The notes: generated by a model not told the origin, from the sequence alone. Shown: positions 1-9,297, counted from the first letter of the stretch. The stretch is 64,000 nt of DNA from Denitratimonas yunnanensis (SeqCode) (GCA_026410415.1 JAPMLR010000002.1:413010-477009); one strand, 5' to 3'. Program-made: numbers and translations.

Positions 1-743
1 CCACTTCGCTGGACAACCACACCTACCGTTTCGCGCACCGCGCCGAACGCGAGGGCATGGTGGTCATCGACGATCCGGTGTCGATCCTGCGCTGCACCAA
101 CAAGATCTACCTCAACGATCTGCTGCGGGCACGCAAGCTGCCGACGCCCCGCACCGAAGTGGTGTTCCGCGACAATGACGCGCAGCTTGCCGCGCTCGGC
201 GAATCCCTCGGCTATCCGCTGGTGCTGAAGATTCCCGATGGCTCCTTCTCGCGTGGTGTGGTCAAGGTGGGCAACGAGGAGGCACTGCGCGCCGCAGCGG
301 CAGAACTGTTCGGACAGAGTGCCCTGCTGATCGCGCAGGAATTCATGTACACCGAGTACGACTGGCGCATCGGCGTGCTCAATGGTCAGGCGCTGTACGC
401 CTGTCAGTACTTCATGTCGCGCGGACACTGGCAGATCTACGACCATGCCAGCGGGAGCACGAAGGGTGTGCCGCGCTCGGGCGGTTTCAAGACATTGCCG
501 GTACGCGATGCGCCGTCCGATGTGGTCAAGCTGGCGCTGAAAGCCACCGCAGCCATCGGCGACGGCCTCTATGGTGTGGACATCAAGGCCGATGGCAAGC
601 GCGTGGCCATCATCGAGGTCAACGACAATCCCTCGATCGATGCGGGCGTGGAAGACGCCTATCTCGGCGAAGACCTGTATCGCCGCATCATGGGAGAGTT
701 CCTGCGCCGCCTGGAGCGCAAGCGTCTGGGGATCAGCGACTGA
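1..743 (+). CDS. RimK-family ATP-grasp protein (5' truncated by window edge)
   Basis: The reading frame is open from the first bases, so only the C-terminal part (about 246 residues) is present. Before the first internal Met it reads a segment containing SLDNHTYRF, which belongs to the ATP-grasp core and not to a start. Visible ATP-grasp features are the Lys in the YPLVLKIPDGSFSRG loop and the metal-binding end motif IIEVNDNPSID. Family knowledge: such proteins are usually about 500 residues, with an N-terminal RimK-associated domain followed by the ATP-grasp ligase domain, which joins amino acids or peptides through acyl-phosphate intermediates. The substrate cannot be read from the sequence. 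Stop TGA at 741-743; the next gene follows after 139 bases on the same strand. Confidence 0.85.
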   Translation, partial: TSLDNHTYRFAHRAEREGMVVIDDPVSILRCTNKIYLNDLLRARKLPTPRTEVVFRDNDAQLAALGESLGYPLVLKIPDGSFSRGVVKVGNEEALRAAAAELFGQSALLIAQEFMYTEYDWRIGVLNGQALYACQYFMSRGHWQIYDHASGSTKGVPRSGGFKTLPVRDAPSDVVKLALKATAAIGDGLYGVDIKADGKRVAIIEVNDNPSIDAGVEDAYLGEDLYRRIMGEFLRRLERKRLGISD

Positions 744-882
744 GCGTTCCGGCACAAGCGAAGCTTCGATGGCACCAGCTGCCGCAGGCCCGACAAGAGC
801 GGGACGGTGCTTTCGACGGCCACTTGCGCGGCAGCCGCTTGCCGAAAAAAATACGCGTCCCTTGCTGGCATTCCCTGCTCCG

Positions 883-1311
883 ATGCACCCCTGTCTTCGC
901 TGTGGCGCCTGCTGTGCCAGGTTTCGCGTGGCCTTCCATTGGCTGGAGTCGGATACCGTCATCGCCGATGGCGTCCCGAGCGAATTGACCGAACCACTGG
1001 ACCCACACCGTCTCTGCATGCGTGGTACGTATTCCGCGCCGGTGCGCTGTGTGGCGCTGGATGCAAGGATCGGGGAATACTCGCGCTGCACGATCCATTC
1101 ACGGCGCCCCTCGGTCTGCCGTGAAGTGGAAGCCTCATGGGAGTTCGGGCGTGCCAGCCCGCAATGCGACCGCTCGCGCATCGCACATGGTCTGCCGGTG
1201 CTGACAGCGGCCGACTGGCACTGGCGCGATGCGCCGGCCAACGACGACGAACAGCCCGACGACACGCCCAGCAATCCCGACCGCCCGACCCGGCCACCGC
1301 TGGTGGCCTGA
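883..1311 (+). CDS. YkgJ-family cysteine-cluster protein
   Basis: A 142-residue protein starting at the ATG that opens MHPCLRCGACC. It has nine cysteines: four at positions 4, 7, 10 and 11 in a CxxCxxCC arrangement, then Cys45, 56, 69, 79 and 95. This is the YkgJ/zinc-or-iron-chelating family pattern (formerly UPF0153), thought to bind a metal or Fe-S cluster; the role is unknown. The frame is open further upstream but overlaps the preceding gene and looks non-coding there, so the start just before the Cys motif is preferred. The last 25 residues are Asp/Pro-rich and look disordered. It is convergent with lipA. Confidence 0.8.
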   Translation: MHPCLRCGACCARFRVAFHWLESDTVIADGVPSELTEPLDPHRLCMRGTYSAPVRCVALDARIGEYSRCTIHSRRPSVCREVEASWEFGRASPQCDRSRIAHGLPVLTAADWHWRDAPANDDEQPDDTPSNPDRPTRPPLVA

Positions 1312-1472
1312 GCGGCGCGAACCGCAGATCATCGTCCCCGCATCACCGGCAGGTTGGCACTCACGCGCCAGGGCAAGGAATCCGCTTTCCGGCTTCCGGA
1401 TCGGGGGTCGGTCAATCGTGGCACGCGGGAGCGCCTGCGCCGGAGCACCCGATGCGTCCCGTCGAACTGCCC

Positions 1473-2471
1473 TCAGACCGCTTCCTCGGCCACGACACCG
1501 ACTTCCATCGCCTGGCGATCCGCGTGATAGCTGGAGCGCACCATCGCGCCGGACGCCACGTGCGAGAAGCCGATCTCCATGCCGATGCGTTCGAACTCGG
1601 CGTATTCCTCCGGCGTCCAGTACTTGAGCACGGGGTGATGGTGCGCGGTGGGCTGGAGGTATTGGCCGATGGTGACCATGTCGACATCGTGGGCGCGCAG
1701 GTCGCGCAGGGTTTGCACCACTTCGTCGAAGGTTTCACCCAGGCCGAGCATGATGCCGGATTTGGTCGGCACGTTCGGGTGCTGGGCTTTGAAGTTCTTC
1801 AGCAGGCGCAGCGACCAGTCGTAATCGGCGCCGGGGCGCACGTCACGATAGCGGCTGGGGACGGTTTCCAGGTTGTGGTTGAACACGTCGGGTGGAGCGT
1901 GCGCGAGGATTTCCAGGGCGCGCTCCATGCGGCCCTTGCCGCGGAAATCCGGGGTCAGGATTTCGATGCGGGTGCTGGGGCTGAACTCGCGGATGGATTT
2001 GATGCAATCCACGAAGTGCGAAGCGCCGCCGTCACGCAGGTCGTCACGATCCACGGAGGTGACCACGACGTATTTCAGCCGCATGTCCTTGACCGTCTGC
2101 GCCAGGCGCAAAGGCTCGGCGGCATCGGGTGGTTTGGGACGGCCGTGGGCCACGTCGCAGAAGGAGCAGCGTCGCGTGCAGACTTCGCCCAGGATCATGA
2201 AGGTGGCGGTACCGTGGCTGAAGCACTCATGGATGTTGGGGCAGGAGGCTTCCTCGCACACCGTCACCAACGCGTTTTCGCGCAGTTTGGCCTTGAGTTG
2301 CTGCACGGCGTTGCCGGTGGGGATGCGAACGCGGATCCACGAGGGTTTGCGGAGCGCGGGTGCTGAGGTGTCGAAGCTGACCGGGCTGCGCGCGATCTTG
2401 TCCTCGCCCAATTGTTTTTCACCCATCACCATCAACGGGATCGACTTGTCGGAAACAGGGGCGGCAGACAT
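1473..2471 (-). CDS. lipA: Lipoyl synthase
   Basis: A 332-residue radical-SAM enzyme that inserts two sulfurs into protein-bound octanoyl groups to make lipoyl cofactors for pyruvate and 2-oxoglutarate dehydrogenases. Both Fe-S clusters are visible: auxiliary cluster ligands Cys72, Cys77 and Cys83 ([12 protein letters not shown]) and radical-SAM ligands Cys98, Cys102 and Cys105 (CTRRCSFCD). The conserved C-terminal RSSYHA motif, whose Ser ligates the auxiliary cluster, is present. Length matches the family. It lies 12 bases downstream of lipB on the same strand, so octanoyl transfer and sulfur insertion are expected to be co-expressed. Cytoplasmic. Confidence 0.97.
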   Translation of the reverse strand: MSAAPVSDKSIPLMVMGEKQLGEDKIARSPVSFDTSAPALRKPSWIRVRIPTGNAVQQLKAKLRENALVTVCEEASCPNIHECFSHGTATFMILGEVCTRRCSFCDVAHGRPKPPDAAEPLRLAQTVKDMRLKYVVVTSVDRDDLRDGGASHFVDCIKSIREFSPSTRIEILTPDFRGKGRMERALEILAHAPPDVFNHNLETVPSRYRDVRPGADYDWSLRLLKNFKAQHPNVPTKSGIMLGLGETFDEVVQTLRDLRAHDVDMVTIGQYLQPTAHHHPVLKYWTPEEYAEFERIGMEIGFSHVASGAMVRSSYHADRQAMEVGVVAEEAV

Positions 2472-2483
2472 GAGGCGGATTCT

Positions 2484-3173
2484 CTAGCTCGCCGGAAGCT
2501 CCGGCGCGGGGGCGGAAATGGGAATGAGGCGAAGTTGTCGGCAGAGTTCACGCACCAACACCGGCTGCACGATCGCCAACTGCGATGGCCCGCCCAATTC
2601 TACCATCTGGGTAATGGCCAGCCCCTGATACCCGCAGGGATTGATGCGTTGGTAGGGGGAAAGATCCATTGCGATGTTGAAGGCCAGCCCGTGGAAGCTG
2701 CATCCGCGCCGCACGCGCAAGCCGAGTGCAGCGATCTTCGCGCCATCCACATATACGCCCGGCGCGCCTTCGCGGCGTTCGCCTGCAATGTTCCATTCGT
2801 CCAGTGTGTTGATGATGGCCTGTTCGATGCGACAGACCAGATCGCGCACGCCCAGGCCGAGGCGGCGCAGGTCGATCATCGGATAGGCCACGATCTGGCC
2901 GGGGCCGTGATAGGTCACTTGGCCGCCGCGATCCACGGGAACCACCGGGATGTCACCGGGTGCGAGCAGGTGTTCGGCCTTGCCGGCCTGGCCTTGGGTG
3001 AAAACCGGCAGGTGTTCCACCAGCCAGAGTTCGTCGTCGGTATCCGGGCCGCGCGCATCGGTGAAGGCCTGCATCGCGTGCCAGACCGTTTCGTAGGGCT
3101 GCCGCCCCAGTTCGCGTACCAGTACGGTGCCGGCAGGCGCCGGATCGGGCGATTCGGCGATCAGACCGTCCAC
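2484..3173 (-). CDS. lipB: Octanoyl-[acyl-carrier-protein]-protein octanoyltransferase
   Basis: A 229-residue LipB that transfers octanoate from acyl carrier protein to the lipoyl domains of target enzymes, the substrate of the adjacent lipoyl synthase. The active-site pair is visible: Lys146 in [19 protein letters not shown] and Cys180 in INPCGYQG. The [12 protein letters not shown] motif is also present. The start overlaps the end of the upstream YbeD-like gene by 13 bases, suggesting translational coupling. The order ybeD-lipB-lipA is the common one in gammaproteobacteria. Confidence 0.96.
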   Translation of the reverse strand: MDGLIAESPDPAPAGTVLVRELGRQPYETVWHAMQAFTDARGPDTDDELWLVEHLPVFTQGQAGKAEHLLAPGDIPVVPVDRGGQVTYHGPGQIVAYPMIDLRRLGLGVRDLVCRIEQAIINTLDEWNIAGERREGAPGVYVDGAKIAALGLRVRRGCSFHGLAFNIAMDLSPYQRINPCGYQGLAITQMVELGGPSQLAIVQPVLVRELCRQLRLIPISAPAPELPAS

Positions 3174-3481
3174 TTCACATCCGGATGCGAACGCAGCAGG
3201 GTATGCACGGCGACGTATTGCTCGCGGCTGTGCGCCTCGAATGCGATGCGCACCGAAACATAGCGCCCGGCGCTGGAAGCGCGCACCGTAACCCTTTCAT
3301 GGCGCACGCTGACGCCGTTTTCTTCGAGCAGTACAGGCAGCGCCTTCTCCAGACCGGCGGTGGCGGTGCCCATCGCGGACAGCTCGAATACACCGGGGAA
3401 CTGGAAGCCGTGCTCGGGATTGTCGCTGCTGATCCCGGTAGCGCCGAGGTTCATCGTGGGGATGTTGCTGGAAGTGTTCAT
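3161..3481 (-). CDS. YbeD/DUF493-family regulatory protein
   Basis: A small protein of 106 residues, counted from the ATG that gives [11 protein letters not shown]; an ATG 14 codons earlier (3523) is possible but adds a poorly conserved stretch. The sequence contains [15 protein letters not shown] and ends with [10 protein letters not shown]. This matches the DUF493/YbeD family, which has an ACT-like fold. The family lies next to lipB in many gammaproteobacteria and is presumed to have a regulatory role linked to lipoate; no enzyme activity is known. It is the first gene of the ybeD-lipB-lipA unit. Confidence 0.85.
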   Translation of the reverse strand: MNTSSNIPTMNLGATGISSDNPEHGFQFPGVFELSAMGTATAGLEKALPVLLEENGVSVRHERVTVRASSAGRYVSVRIAFEAHSREQYVAVHTLLRSHPDVKWTV

Positions 3482-3545
3482 GCGCGCATTATCGGGGCCG
3501 GAAGGTCGTTTCCCAAGATGCACGTCGTGTCAGGCAGTGCCTGTC

Positions 3546-5237
3546 TCAGCGTCGCGCGCTGCGTTGTGCGGTGGCCCAGCGCGCCAGCGCCTCGCGCCCG
3601 ATCTTGGCGTTGTGGCGGATGTCGACCGGGAATCCGGGGTGGAACAGCAGGTGCTGGATGCGCGCGGTGTGGGCATGTCGTTGGCCCAGGTTGAGCAGTT
3701 CGGCTTCGATCCGTTCGCGCTCGCCTGCGGCCACACCAGGTTCCAGTTCCACGCACAGCACTGGCAACTGCGCGCCCTTTTCCCCGACGCCGACCAGCGC
3801 GCTGCGGCGTACTTGCGGGTGGGTGTTGAAAACCGGTTCCACCTGCTCGGTATAGAGCGGGCCGTCGGCGGCTTCCACGCGCTGGCTCTTGCGGCCGCAG
3901 AACCACAGCCGGCCGGCTTCGTCGCGCCAGCCCAGATCGCCCATACGGTGCAGGGTGCGGGAACTGCCATCGGCCAGCGTTTCGCGGATCTTGGCGACCG
4001 CGTTGGCCTGCGGGCGGGCGAAATATTCATCGGTGACGGTCGGGCCGGCGACAACGATTTCGCCAACTTGGCCGGGAGGCACCTGCAACTCCTCGCGCCA
4101 TTCGGGGATCGACTCATCGGTGATCGCGATCAGGCGCACTTCGTTCGGCGGCACCTGCTTGCCGATACAGGTGCCGGCGCCGGCTTCGGTCGCGGCACGG
4201 GTGTCGCGCAGTTCACGGCCTTCGATGATCGCCACCGGCAGGCACTCGGTGGCGCCATACGGAGTGAAGATCGCGGCATCGTCGGGCAGCATCGCGGCCA
4301 TGCGTTCGATCACCGCCGGCGGCACCGGCGCACCGGCCGACATCACCCGCCGCAGCGTCGGCAGCTTGACCGAATGCGCCGCGCCGAAGCGGCTCAGCGT
4401 ATCCAGCAGCGCCGGCGAGCCGAACATCTGGCTGACGCCGAAGCGCTGGATCGCGTCGATCAGCTTGCGCGGATCGGCCTTGGCCGGGCGCGTCGGGTCC
4501 ATGTCCGGGACCACGCTGGTCAGGCCCAGCGCTGGATCGAACAACGCGAACGGCGGGAAGGTCGGCAGATCAACGCCGCCAGCCTCGATACCCAGCGCCG
4601 CACCCAGCATTTCCACCTGCGCCACAAAATGCCGATGCCGGTACACCACGCCCTTGGGCACTCCGGTAGAGCCGGAGGTGAACAGGATCGCAGCCATGTC
4701 ATCGGGCGCGGTGGCGGCCATCGTGAAACCATCGCCACGGCTTTGCGCCAGCAGGCCGTCGAGCGTGTGTCCGCCCCAGAACCAGCGTCGCCCAACAGTG
4801 ACCTTGATCGTGCAGCTTTTGCGCGCCCAGCCCAGCAACACCCGTGCCGCGTGCGCCAACGGGATGCCGATGAACGCCTCCGGCGCGGCCTCGTCCAGGC
4901 ACTGGCGCAAGGCGCGTTTGTCGATGCCCGGATCGATCAGCACCGGCACCGCACCGGCCTTGAACAGCGCGAACATCAGCAGGAACAGTTCCGGCGAAGG
5001 CCGCACCATCAGCGCGGTGCGGGTGCCGCGCACGATGCCGGCGCGCGCCAGGGCGGCGGCGATCGCGTTGCTGCGCGTTTCCAGCTCGCGGTAGGAAAGC
5101 TCGATGTCGTAGCGCACCCGGCCATCGGGCTCGACTCCCGTCGGGCAGCGGATCGCGATGGCATCGGGGCGTTCGTCGGCCATGCGCGGCAGTGCGCTGG
5201 CAATGTTGCAGAGCGGCGGGAAGCGGGAGTCGGTCAT
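3546..5237 (-). CDS. oleC: OleC-type olefin beta-lactone synthetase (AMP-forming)
   Basis: A 563-residue ANL-superfamily enzyme, taken from the ATG giving MTDSRFPPLCNIA; a longer open frame upstream overlaps the parA promoter region and is not used. It shows the adenylate-forming P-loop ILFTSGSTGVPKGVVYRH, the YGATECLP core motif and GDLGWRDEAGRLWFCGRKSQ, and ends VDIRHNAKIGREAL with the catalytic Lys. Stretches such as FPPFALFDPALGL and PDMDPTRPA are close to Xanthomonas OleC as I remember it. OleC converts beta-hydroxy acids made by OleA and OleD to beta-lactones, which OleB decarboxylates to long-chain olefins. No oleA, oleB or oleD lies next to it here. It diverges from the parA-like gene across 69 bases. 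Confidence 0.87.
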   Translation of the reverse strand: MTDSRFPPLCNIASALPRMADERPDAIAIRCPTGVEPDGRVRYDIELSYRELETRSNAIAAALARAGIVRGTRTALMVRPSPELFLLMFALFKAGAVPVLIDPGIDKRALRQCLDEAAPEAFIGIPLAHAARVLLGWARKSCTIKVTVGRRWFWGGHTLDGLLAQSRGDGFTMAATAPDDMAAILFTSGSTGVPKGVVYRHRHFVAQVEMLGAALGIEAGGVDLPTFPPFALFDPALGLTSVVPDMDPTRPAKADPRKLIDAIQRFGVSQMFGSPALLDTLSRFGAAHSVKLPTLRRVMSAGAPVPPAVIERMAAMLPDDAAIFTPYGATECLPVAIIEGRELRDTRAATEAGAGTCIGKQVPPNEVRLIAITDESIPEWREELQVPPGQVGEIVVAGPTVTDEYFARPQANAVAKIRETLADGSSRTLHRMGDLGWRDEAGRLWFCGRKSQRVEAADGPLYTEQVEPVFNTHPQVRRSALVGVGEKGAQLPVLCVELEPGVAAGERERIEAELLNLGQRHAHTARIQHLLFHPGFPVDIRHNAKIGREALARWATAQRSARR

Positions 5238-5306
5238 GCGCCAATTGTAATGGCCGGGCCGGTGCGCAACCCGGTACAGTGGCAACACGCCCTGTCGGAG
5301 ACGTCC

Positions 5307-5948
5307 ATGTTCCGCATCCTCGTCGCCAGCGCCAAGGGAGGCGTCGGCAAGACCACGATAGCCACCACGCTCGCAGGCCATTACGCGCTTGCAGGGAAAC
5401 GCACCGCGTTGATCGATGCCGATCCGCAGGGATCGTCATTGAGCTGGTGTGGCAAGCGCCAGGTCGATGTGGGCCGGGTGCTGGCCGTGGATGGCACCCG
5501 GCGCAACGCCCCGCAGCGCATCCCGGAGAAGGCGCAACGTGTGGTGATCGATGCGCCGGCAGGGGCGATGCCACGGGATCTTTCCGGGTTCATCGACATC
5601 GCCGATGCCATGGTGGTGCCGGTCTTGCCCTCGGTCCTGGACATGGAAGCCACGGTACGCTTCCTCAACGCCTTGGCTGACGTGCCGCGTGTCGCCAGCG
5701 GGAAGTTGCCGGTCGGGCTGGTGGCCAACCGGCTCAAGCCGCGTACCCAGGCCTCGCAGCAGGTGGTCGAGCAGCTGTCGCAATGGCCGGTGGCGCTGGT
5801 TGCGCATCTGCGCGACACCCAAGCCTATGTATTGCTTTCAGGCCTGGGAAAATGCCTGTTCGACTACCATTCCGAAAGCGTGCGCGATCACCAGAAGGAC
5901 TGGGAGCCACTGCTGCAGTGGCTCAGGCGCATTCGCAAGCGTGGATGA
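5307..5948 (+). CDS. ParA/MinD-like P-loop ATPase
   Basis: A 213-residue ParA-family ATPase. The deviant Walker A motif KGGVGKTT lies at residues 10-17 right after the start, followed by the A'-type LIDADPQGSS. Walker B-like VVIDAPAG follows. The short length and lack of an N-terminal DNA-binding domain fit the small chromosomal or orphan ParA class that positions cargo proteins. No parB-like gene is adjacent, so it is probably not the main chromosome partitioning ATPase. The cargo cannot be inferred. It is transcribed divergently from oleC. Confidence 0.85.
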   Translation: MFRILVASAKGGVGKTTIATTLAGHYALAGKRTALIDADPQGSSLSWCGKRQVDVGRVLAVDGTRRNAPQRIPEKAQRVVIDAPAGAMPRDLSGFIDIADAMVVPVLPSVLDMEATVRFLNALADVPRVASGKLPVGLVANRLKPRTQASQQVVEQLSQWPVALVAHLRDTQAYVLLSGLGKCLFDYHSESVRDHQKDWEPLLQWLRRIRKRG

Positions 5949-6029
5949 ACGGTGGCCGGCGGATTCAAAGCCGATTAAGTGACGGCTGTTAGCGTAGCGG
6001 CGTCTTTCGCTTTCGCTCTGGATGCCGCC

Positions 6030-7094
6030 ATGCGATTTCTTGCCACATTGCTTTTCGGGTGCCTCGCCTTGTTCGTCATGCGCGACGCGCGTGCCTATGA
6101 ACCCGAGTCGGGCCAGTGGTGGTATCCCTCCGAGCCGGGCATCCGTTATTTCATCGAAATCCAGGACGACCGGCTCACGCTCGTCGTGGCAGGTGGTGCT
6201 CCCAACGGTCAAGCCAAATGGTATGTCGCCGAGGGTGCCCTCAACGGCAATGCCCGCTTCGAGGCCACGTTGCGCAGTTACAAGGGTATCCAGCCCATCG
6301 GTCAGCCTTTCACCGCCCGACCTTCGGTCGAGTCCAATCTCGGCAGGGTGAAGATCGTTTTCAATCCCGACAACAATTGGCGCGCCAGATTGACCTGGCC
6401 GAACGGACGCAGCGTTCCGATCCGCCGGTTCGACAATCATTTCAAGCGTGCTGAAGATACCGGCGGCGTCACCGCCAGCACGTTGAAGATGCTGGGCGAG
6501 TGGCAAATCGTTTCGGACCTCTCGTCCAACGCCAATGCCTCCTTTCCGTTCACCGCCGACGTGCTGGTGCTGGACGACTATGGCTTCGACAATCACCCCA
6601 GCCTGCGGACGTGGGTGTACGAAGGTTGTCGTCCCGACGACGGGCAGGTCGGTGGCTGCAGCACGTATGCGCTGACCAATCACGACGCCTCGGGCTACTA
6701 CGAAGCCCCCAGCAGCGATTTCCCCGCCGGCGTGCAGGTGATCGTGCTGAAAGACGGCCTGTACGACGGGCGCATGTGGTATGCGCTGTACGAGTTGGCG
6801 ATCGGCACCAATGATGGCTCCGGCTGGTTCACGCTCTACCCTCAGGGCGCCGATCCCTACGACTATCAGGCTTGGCCGGCACGCGCCTTCCGCAGTGCCA
6901 GCCGAACCTTCGTGCAGGAAGGCACGGGGCCAGCCAAGCAGGGCAACAAGGTTCCGGCGTTCACCCGCAGCATGGTGGCCCATCTCGCGGCACAGGGTGC
7001 CTTGCCGACCCCCAAGGCATCGTCGCGCGGGCGCGACGATCGGGTCGTGGAGCGTGTGGCTCGAATCCGCGAGCTGGAAGCGCGGCTGGATTAA
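6030..7094 (+). CDS. Secreted protein of unknown function
   Basis: A 354-residue protein, started at the ATG giving MRFLATLLFGCLALFVMRDA because this places a clean signal peptide (cleavage likely after DARA) at the N-terminus; the frame extends 17 codons upstream. The mature part is rich in Trp, Tyr, Gly and Asn (for example GQWWYPSEPG, NPDNNWRARLTWPNG, GCSTYALTN) and ends in a short charged helix (VARIRELEARL). The composition suggests a beta-rich exported domain. I do not recognise a family. It is convergent with the phosphoribosyltransferase gene and their ends overlap by 4 bases. Confidence 0.7.
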   Translation: MRFLATLLFGCLALFVMRDARAYEPESGQWWYPSEPGIRYFIEIQDDRLTLVVAGGAPNGQAKWYVAEGALNGNARFEATLRSYKGIQPIGQPFTARPSVESNLGRVKIVFNPDNNWRARLTWPNGRSVPIRRFDNHFKRAEDTGGVTASTLKMLGEWQIVSDLSSNANASFPFTADVLVLDDYGFDNHPSLRTWVYEGCRPDDGQVGGCSTYALTNHDASGYYEAPSSDFPAGVQVIVLKDGLYDGRMWYALYELAIGTNDGSGWFTLYPQGADPYDYQAWPARAFRSASRTFVQEGTGPAKQGNKVPAFTRSMVAHLAAQGALPTPKASSRGRDDRVVERVARIRELEARLD

Positions 7095-7636
7095 CCCAAT
7101 CGCAGCAGGTCCACCGCGAATTCGTCCTCGAAGGGCGGCACATTGCATTCGATCACGTCGAGGGGTGCGATCTGGAGCTTGAGCCCAACGAAGTCGGCCC
7201 GCAGTGGCAAGGTGGCACAGCAGCGGTCCACCAGCATCGCCAGGTACACTCTGTCGGCCTGATGATCGCGCAGGAACTCCAGCACCCGTGCCGCTGAATG
7301 GCCTTGGTAGAGCACGTCGTCCACGACCACCAGGCGGCGGCCGGAGAAATTGGCGCGTTGTTGTTCGGGCGTGGCCGAGAGGCGGGTGTCGGCGTGCAGC
7401 AGGGTCAGGTCGTCGCCGTAACGTTTCACCTCGAGGTCGGTGCGGTCGATGCTCCATGCCGGTCGCAGTACGCGCAGTCGCGCCAGCAGGCGATCGGCCA
7501 GTGGTGCGCCGCGTCGCAGCACGCCGACCAGCGTGAGTGGCGTATCGTCCAGACGCGCGGCGATCTGCCGTGCCATGGCGTCGATCACCGCATCCAGTGC
7601 GGCGTCGTCGTAGAGGCGGAAGCGGGTCTGCGGCAT
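7091..7636 (-). CDS. PyrR-like phosphoribosyltransferase
   Basis: A 181-residue type I phosphoribosyltransferase. The PRPP-binding loop RLVVVDDVLYQGHSA is at residues 101-115, with VGVLRRGAPLADRL as the upstream phosphate-binding element. It resembles PyrR, the bifunctional pyrimidine regulator and uracil phosphoribosyltransferase, more than hypoxanthine enzymes. No pyrimidine genes lie next to it, so RNA-binding attenuation is not supported by context. The start MPQTRFRLYD is preferred over a much longer open frame that runs through the divergent Hpt gene. It shares a 156-base divergent promoter region with that gene. Confidence 0.8.
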   Translation of the reverse strand: MPQTRFRLYDDAALDAVIDAMARQIAARLDDTPLTLVGVLRRGAPLADRLLARLRVLRPAWSIDRTDLEVKRYGDDLTLLHADTRLSATPEQQRANFSGRRLVVVDDVLYQGHSAARVLEFLRDHQADRVYLAMLVDRCCATLPLRADFVGLKLQIAPLDVIECNVPPFEDEFAVDLLRLG

Positions 7637-7792
7637 CGGTAGTTCCTTCGGCGGCGGCGTTGTGCGCACGTTACCGCAAAGCAGCGGGCTTTGATTCCCG
7701 TCGCAGAACCCGGACGAACACGCGCATCCTCGCGCGTATCGCGCTATGCTGCGCGCCGCCCCCGTCCCGCCGTGCCCGTTGCGATACCCACG

Positions 7793-8155
7793 ATGACCGC
7801 ACCGACCACCCTGCACCCAGACGCTGTTGCGTTGCTCAATACCCTGGATCAGAGCCAGCCGGGAAGCACCGTCAGGCTTGTCCGTCTTTTTGCGGCCGAT
7901 GCGCCGGCGTTGCTCAGTCGCATCGAGCTGGGGCATGAGCGCCGCGACCTGGCCGAAATCAATCAGGCCGCGCACTTCCTGCGGTCGTCCGCACTCGCGC
8001 TGGGTGCCACCGAACTGGCCGATGCCGCGTTCCGGCTCGAACACCTGGAGCCGTCGCAACTGGGCAGTGGCGCCGCCGAGCTGCGTCTGGCGCAGTTGCG
8101 CATCAGCTTGCGCGATGCACTGCTGAGCTTGCTGGAGCTGTCTTCCGAGTCCTGA
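7793..8155 (+). CDS. Stand-alone Hpt (histidine phosphotransfer) domain protein
   Basis: A 120-residue protein made almost entirely of one four-helix Hpt domain. The phosphoacceptor candidate is His61 in NQAAHFLRSSALALGA. The usual pattern after the His is x-x-Lys-Gly-Ser; here it is Phe-Leu-Arg-Ser-Ser, a conservative Lys-to-Arg and a less conservative Gly-to-Ser change. Hpt proteins relay phosphate between hybrid kinases and response regulators. No kinase or receiver gene is adjacent, so its partners are elsewhere in the genome. It diverges from the phosphoribosyltransferase gene. Confidence 0.75.
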   Translation: MTAPTTLHPDAVALLNTLDQSQPGSTVRLVRLFAADAPALLSRIELGHERRDLAEINQAAHFLRSSALALGATELADAAFRLEHLEPSQLGSGAAELRLAQLRISLRDALLSLLELSSES

Positions 8156-8299
8156 GCCGCAGATCTCCCCGAGCGACGCACCACGCGCACGATCCGGCCC
8201 GCCCGGCAAAAAACTTCCCGACGCTTTGTCGTCGTCGGCAGGCGATTCGCTTGCGGCGAACGATTCATGCAGACGTGTTTCGTCGTATCGAAAAAGAAA

Positions 8300-8325
8300 G
8301 ACCCGCTTCGCGAACGAAGCGGGTC
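8300..8325 (-). terminator. Rho-independent terminator of the EamA-family gene
   Basis: A perfect 11-bp stem (GACCCGCTTCG / CGAAGCGGGTC) with a four-base loop. Read on the minus strand it is followed by a T-rich tail, TTTCTTTTT. It lies about 100 bases past the stop of the minus-strand exporter gene. Confidence 0.85.
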
Positions 8326-8427
8326 CCTCCCTCCCCACATCTTGTTGTGCGGCGCATCCTACGGATGCGGACGCGTTCGATCACGCTGCACTGCACACAA
8401 GCGCAACGACGTTTCCGAAAGCACAGA

Positions 8428-9297
8428 TCAGATCTGGCGTCGCCAGCGTGGCCATAGCGTGATCACTGCAAGCCCCGCGAGCAGCAGCGCCGCCGCCTCG
8501 ACTTTCCATGCGGGCAGGGTCTCGCCCAAGACGATGGCGGACGACAGCATCGCCACGACGGGGACGAGCAGCGACAGCGGCGCCACGGTCGTGGCCGGAT
8601 GCCGCGCCAGGAGCCAGTTCCATACGCCATAGCCGAACAGGGTATTCGCCACGCCTTGCCATACCGCCGTACCCCAGGCGGGCCACGATGCATGCATCAC
8701 CGCCGATGTGATGGCCGGAGCGCCTTCGAGCCAGAAGCTGGCGATGAGCAGCGGTGGTAGCGCGAAGATGCTGGACCAGACCATGAACCCGAGCATGTCG
8801 ACTTTGCCGGCCTGCTTGGCAAGCAGATTGGCAACGCCCCAACAGAAGCCGCCGGTGAGCGTCAGCACCAGGCCCCGCACCGTCAGGCTGCCATCGACAT
8901 GGGCGAACAGGATCACCAGTCCACATGCGCAGAGCATCAAGCCCGCGATCTGGAACATGCGCAGTTTCTCGCGCAGGAAAAGCATTGCCAGCACGATGGT
9001 GAAAAACGCCTGAGTCTGAACCACGAGCGATGCCACGCCGGGCGTGATGTCGGCACGCATCGCAATGAACAGCAGGCCGAACAAGCCGAACCCCAGAAAG
9101 AACCCGGTGCCGGCGAGTAGCCGCCACGGCACGCGCGGGCGCTTGACCACCAGCATCCACGGCAAACAGGAAAACAGGAATCGCGCGGTGGCGTAGAGCA
9201 AGGGCGGAAATTCGTCCAGCCCGATCTTGATGACGACGAAGTTGGTTCCCCAGACAAGGATCACCGCCAGCGCCAGGAGCAAGTGGGAGAGAGGCAT
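8428..9297 (-). CDS. EamA-family drug/metabolite exporter
   Basis: A 289-residue inner-membrane protein with about ten hydrophobic segments arranged as two EamA repeats. Motifs such as WGTNFVVIKIGLDEFPPLL, ASLVVQTQAFFTIVLA and VAPLSLLVPVVAM closely follow E. coli EamA, which exports O-acetylserine and cysteine; substrate identity here remains inferred. The ATG lies only 17 bases beyond the hairpin of the upstream peptidase gene's terminator and has a weak ribosome site, so it either has a promoter overlapping the hairpin or depends on read-through. Confidence 0.85.
   Translation of the reverse strand: MPLSHLLLALAVILVWGTNFVVIKIGLDEFPPLLYATARFLFSCLPWMLVVKRPRVPWRLLAGTGFFLGFGLFGLLFIAMRADITPGVASLVVQTQAFFTIVLAMLFLREKLRMFQIAGLMLCACGLVILFAHVDGSLTVRGLVLTLTGGFCWGVANLLAKQAGKVDMLGFMVWSSIFALPPLLIASFWLEGAPAITSAVMHASWPAWGTAVWQGVANTLFGYGVWNWLLARHPATTVAPLSLLVPVVAMLSSAIVLGETLPAWKVEAAALLLAGLAVITLWPRWRRQI

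Noticed and set aside
571..882. N-terminal extension of the Cys-cluster protein
   Set aside because: It would overlap the ATP-grasp gene and its residues are Ser/Arg-rich without family similarity; the family begins just before the CxxCxxCC motif.
3360..5306. A very long plus-strand open frame opposite oleC
   Set aside because: It is the mirror of the oleC codon pattern in high-GC DNA. Only its last part (from 5307) is a real gene, the ParA-like ATPase.
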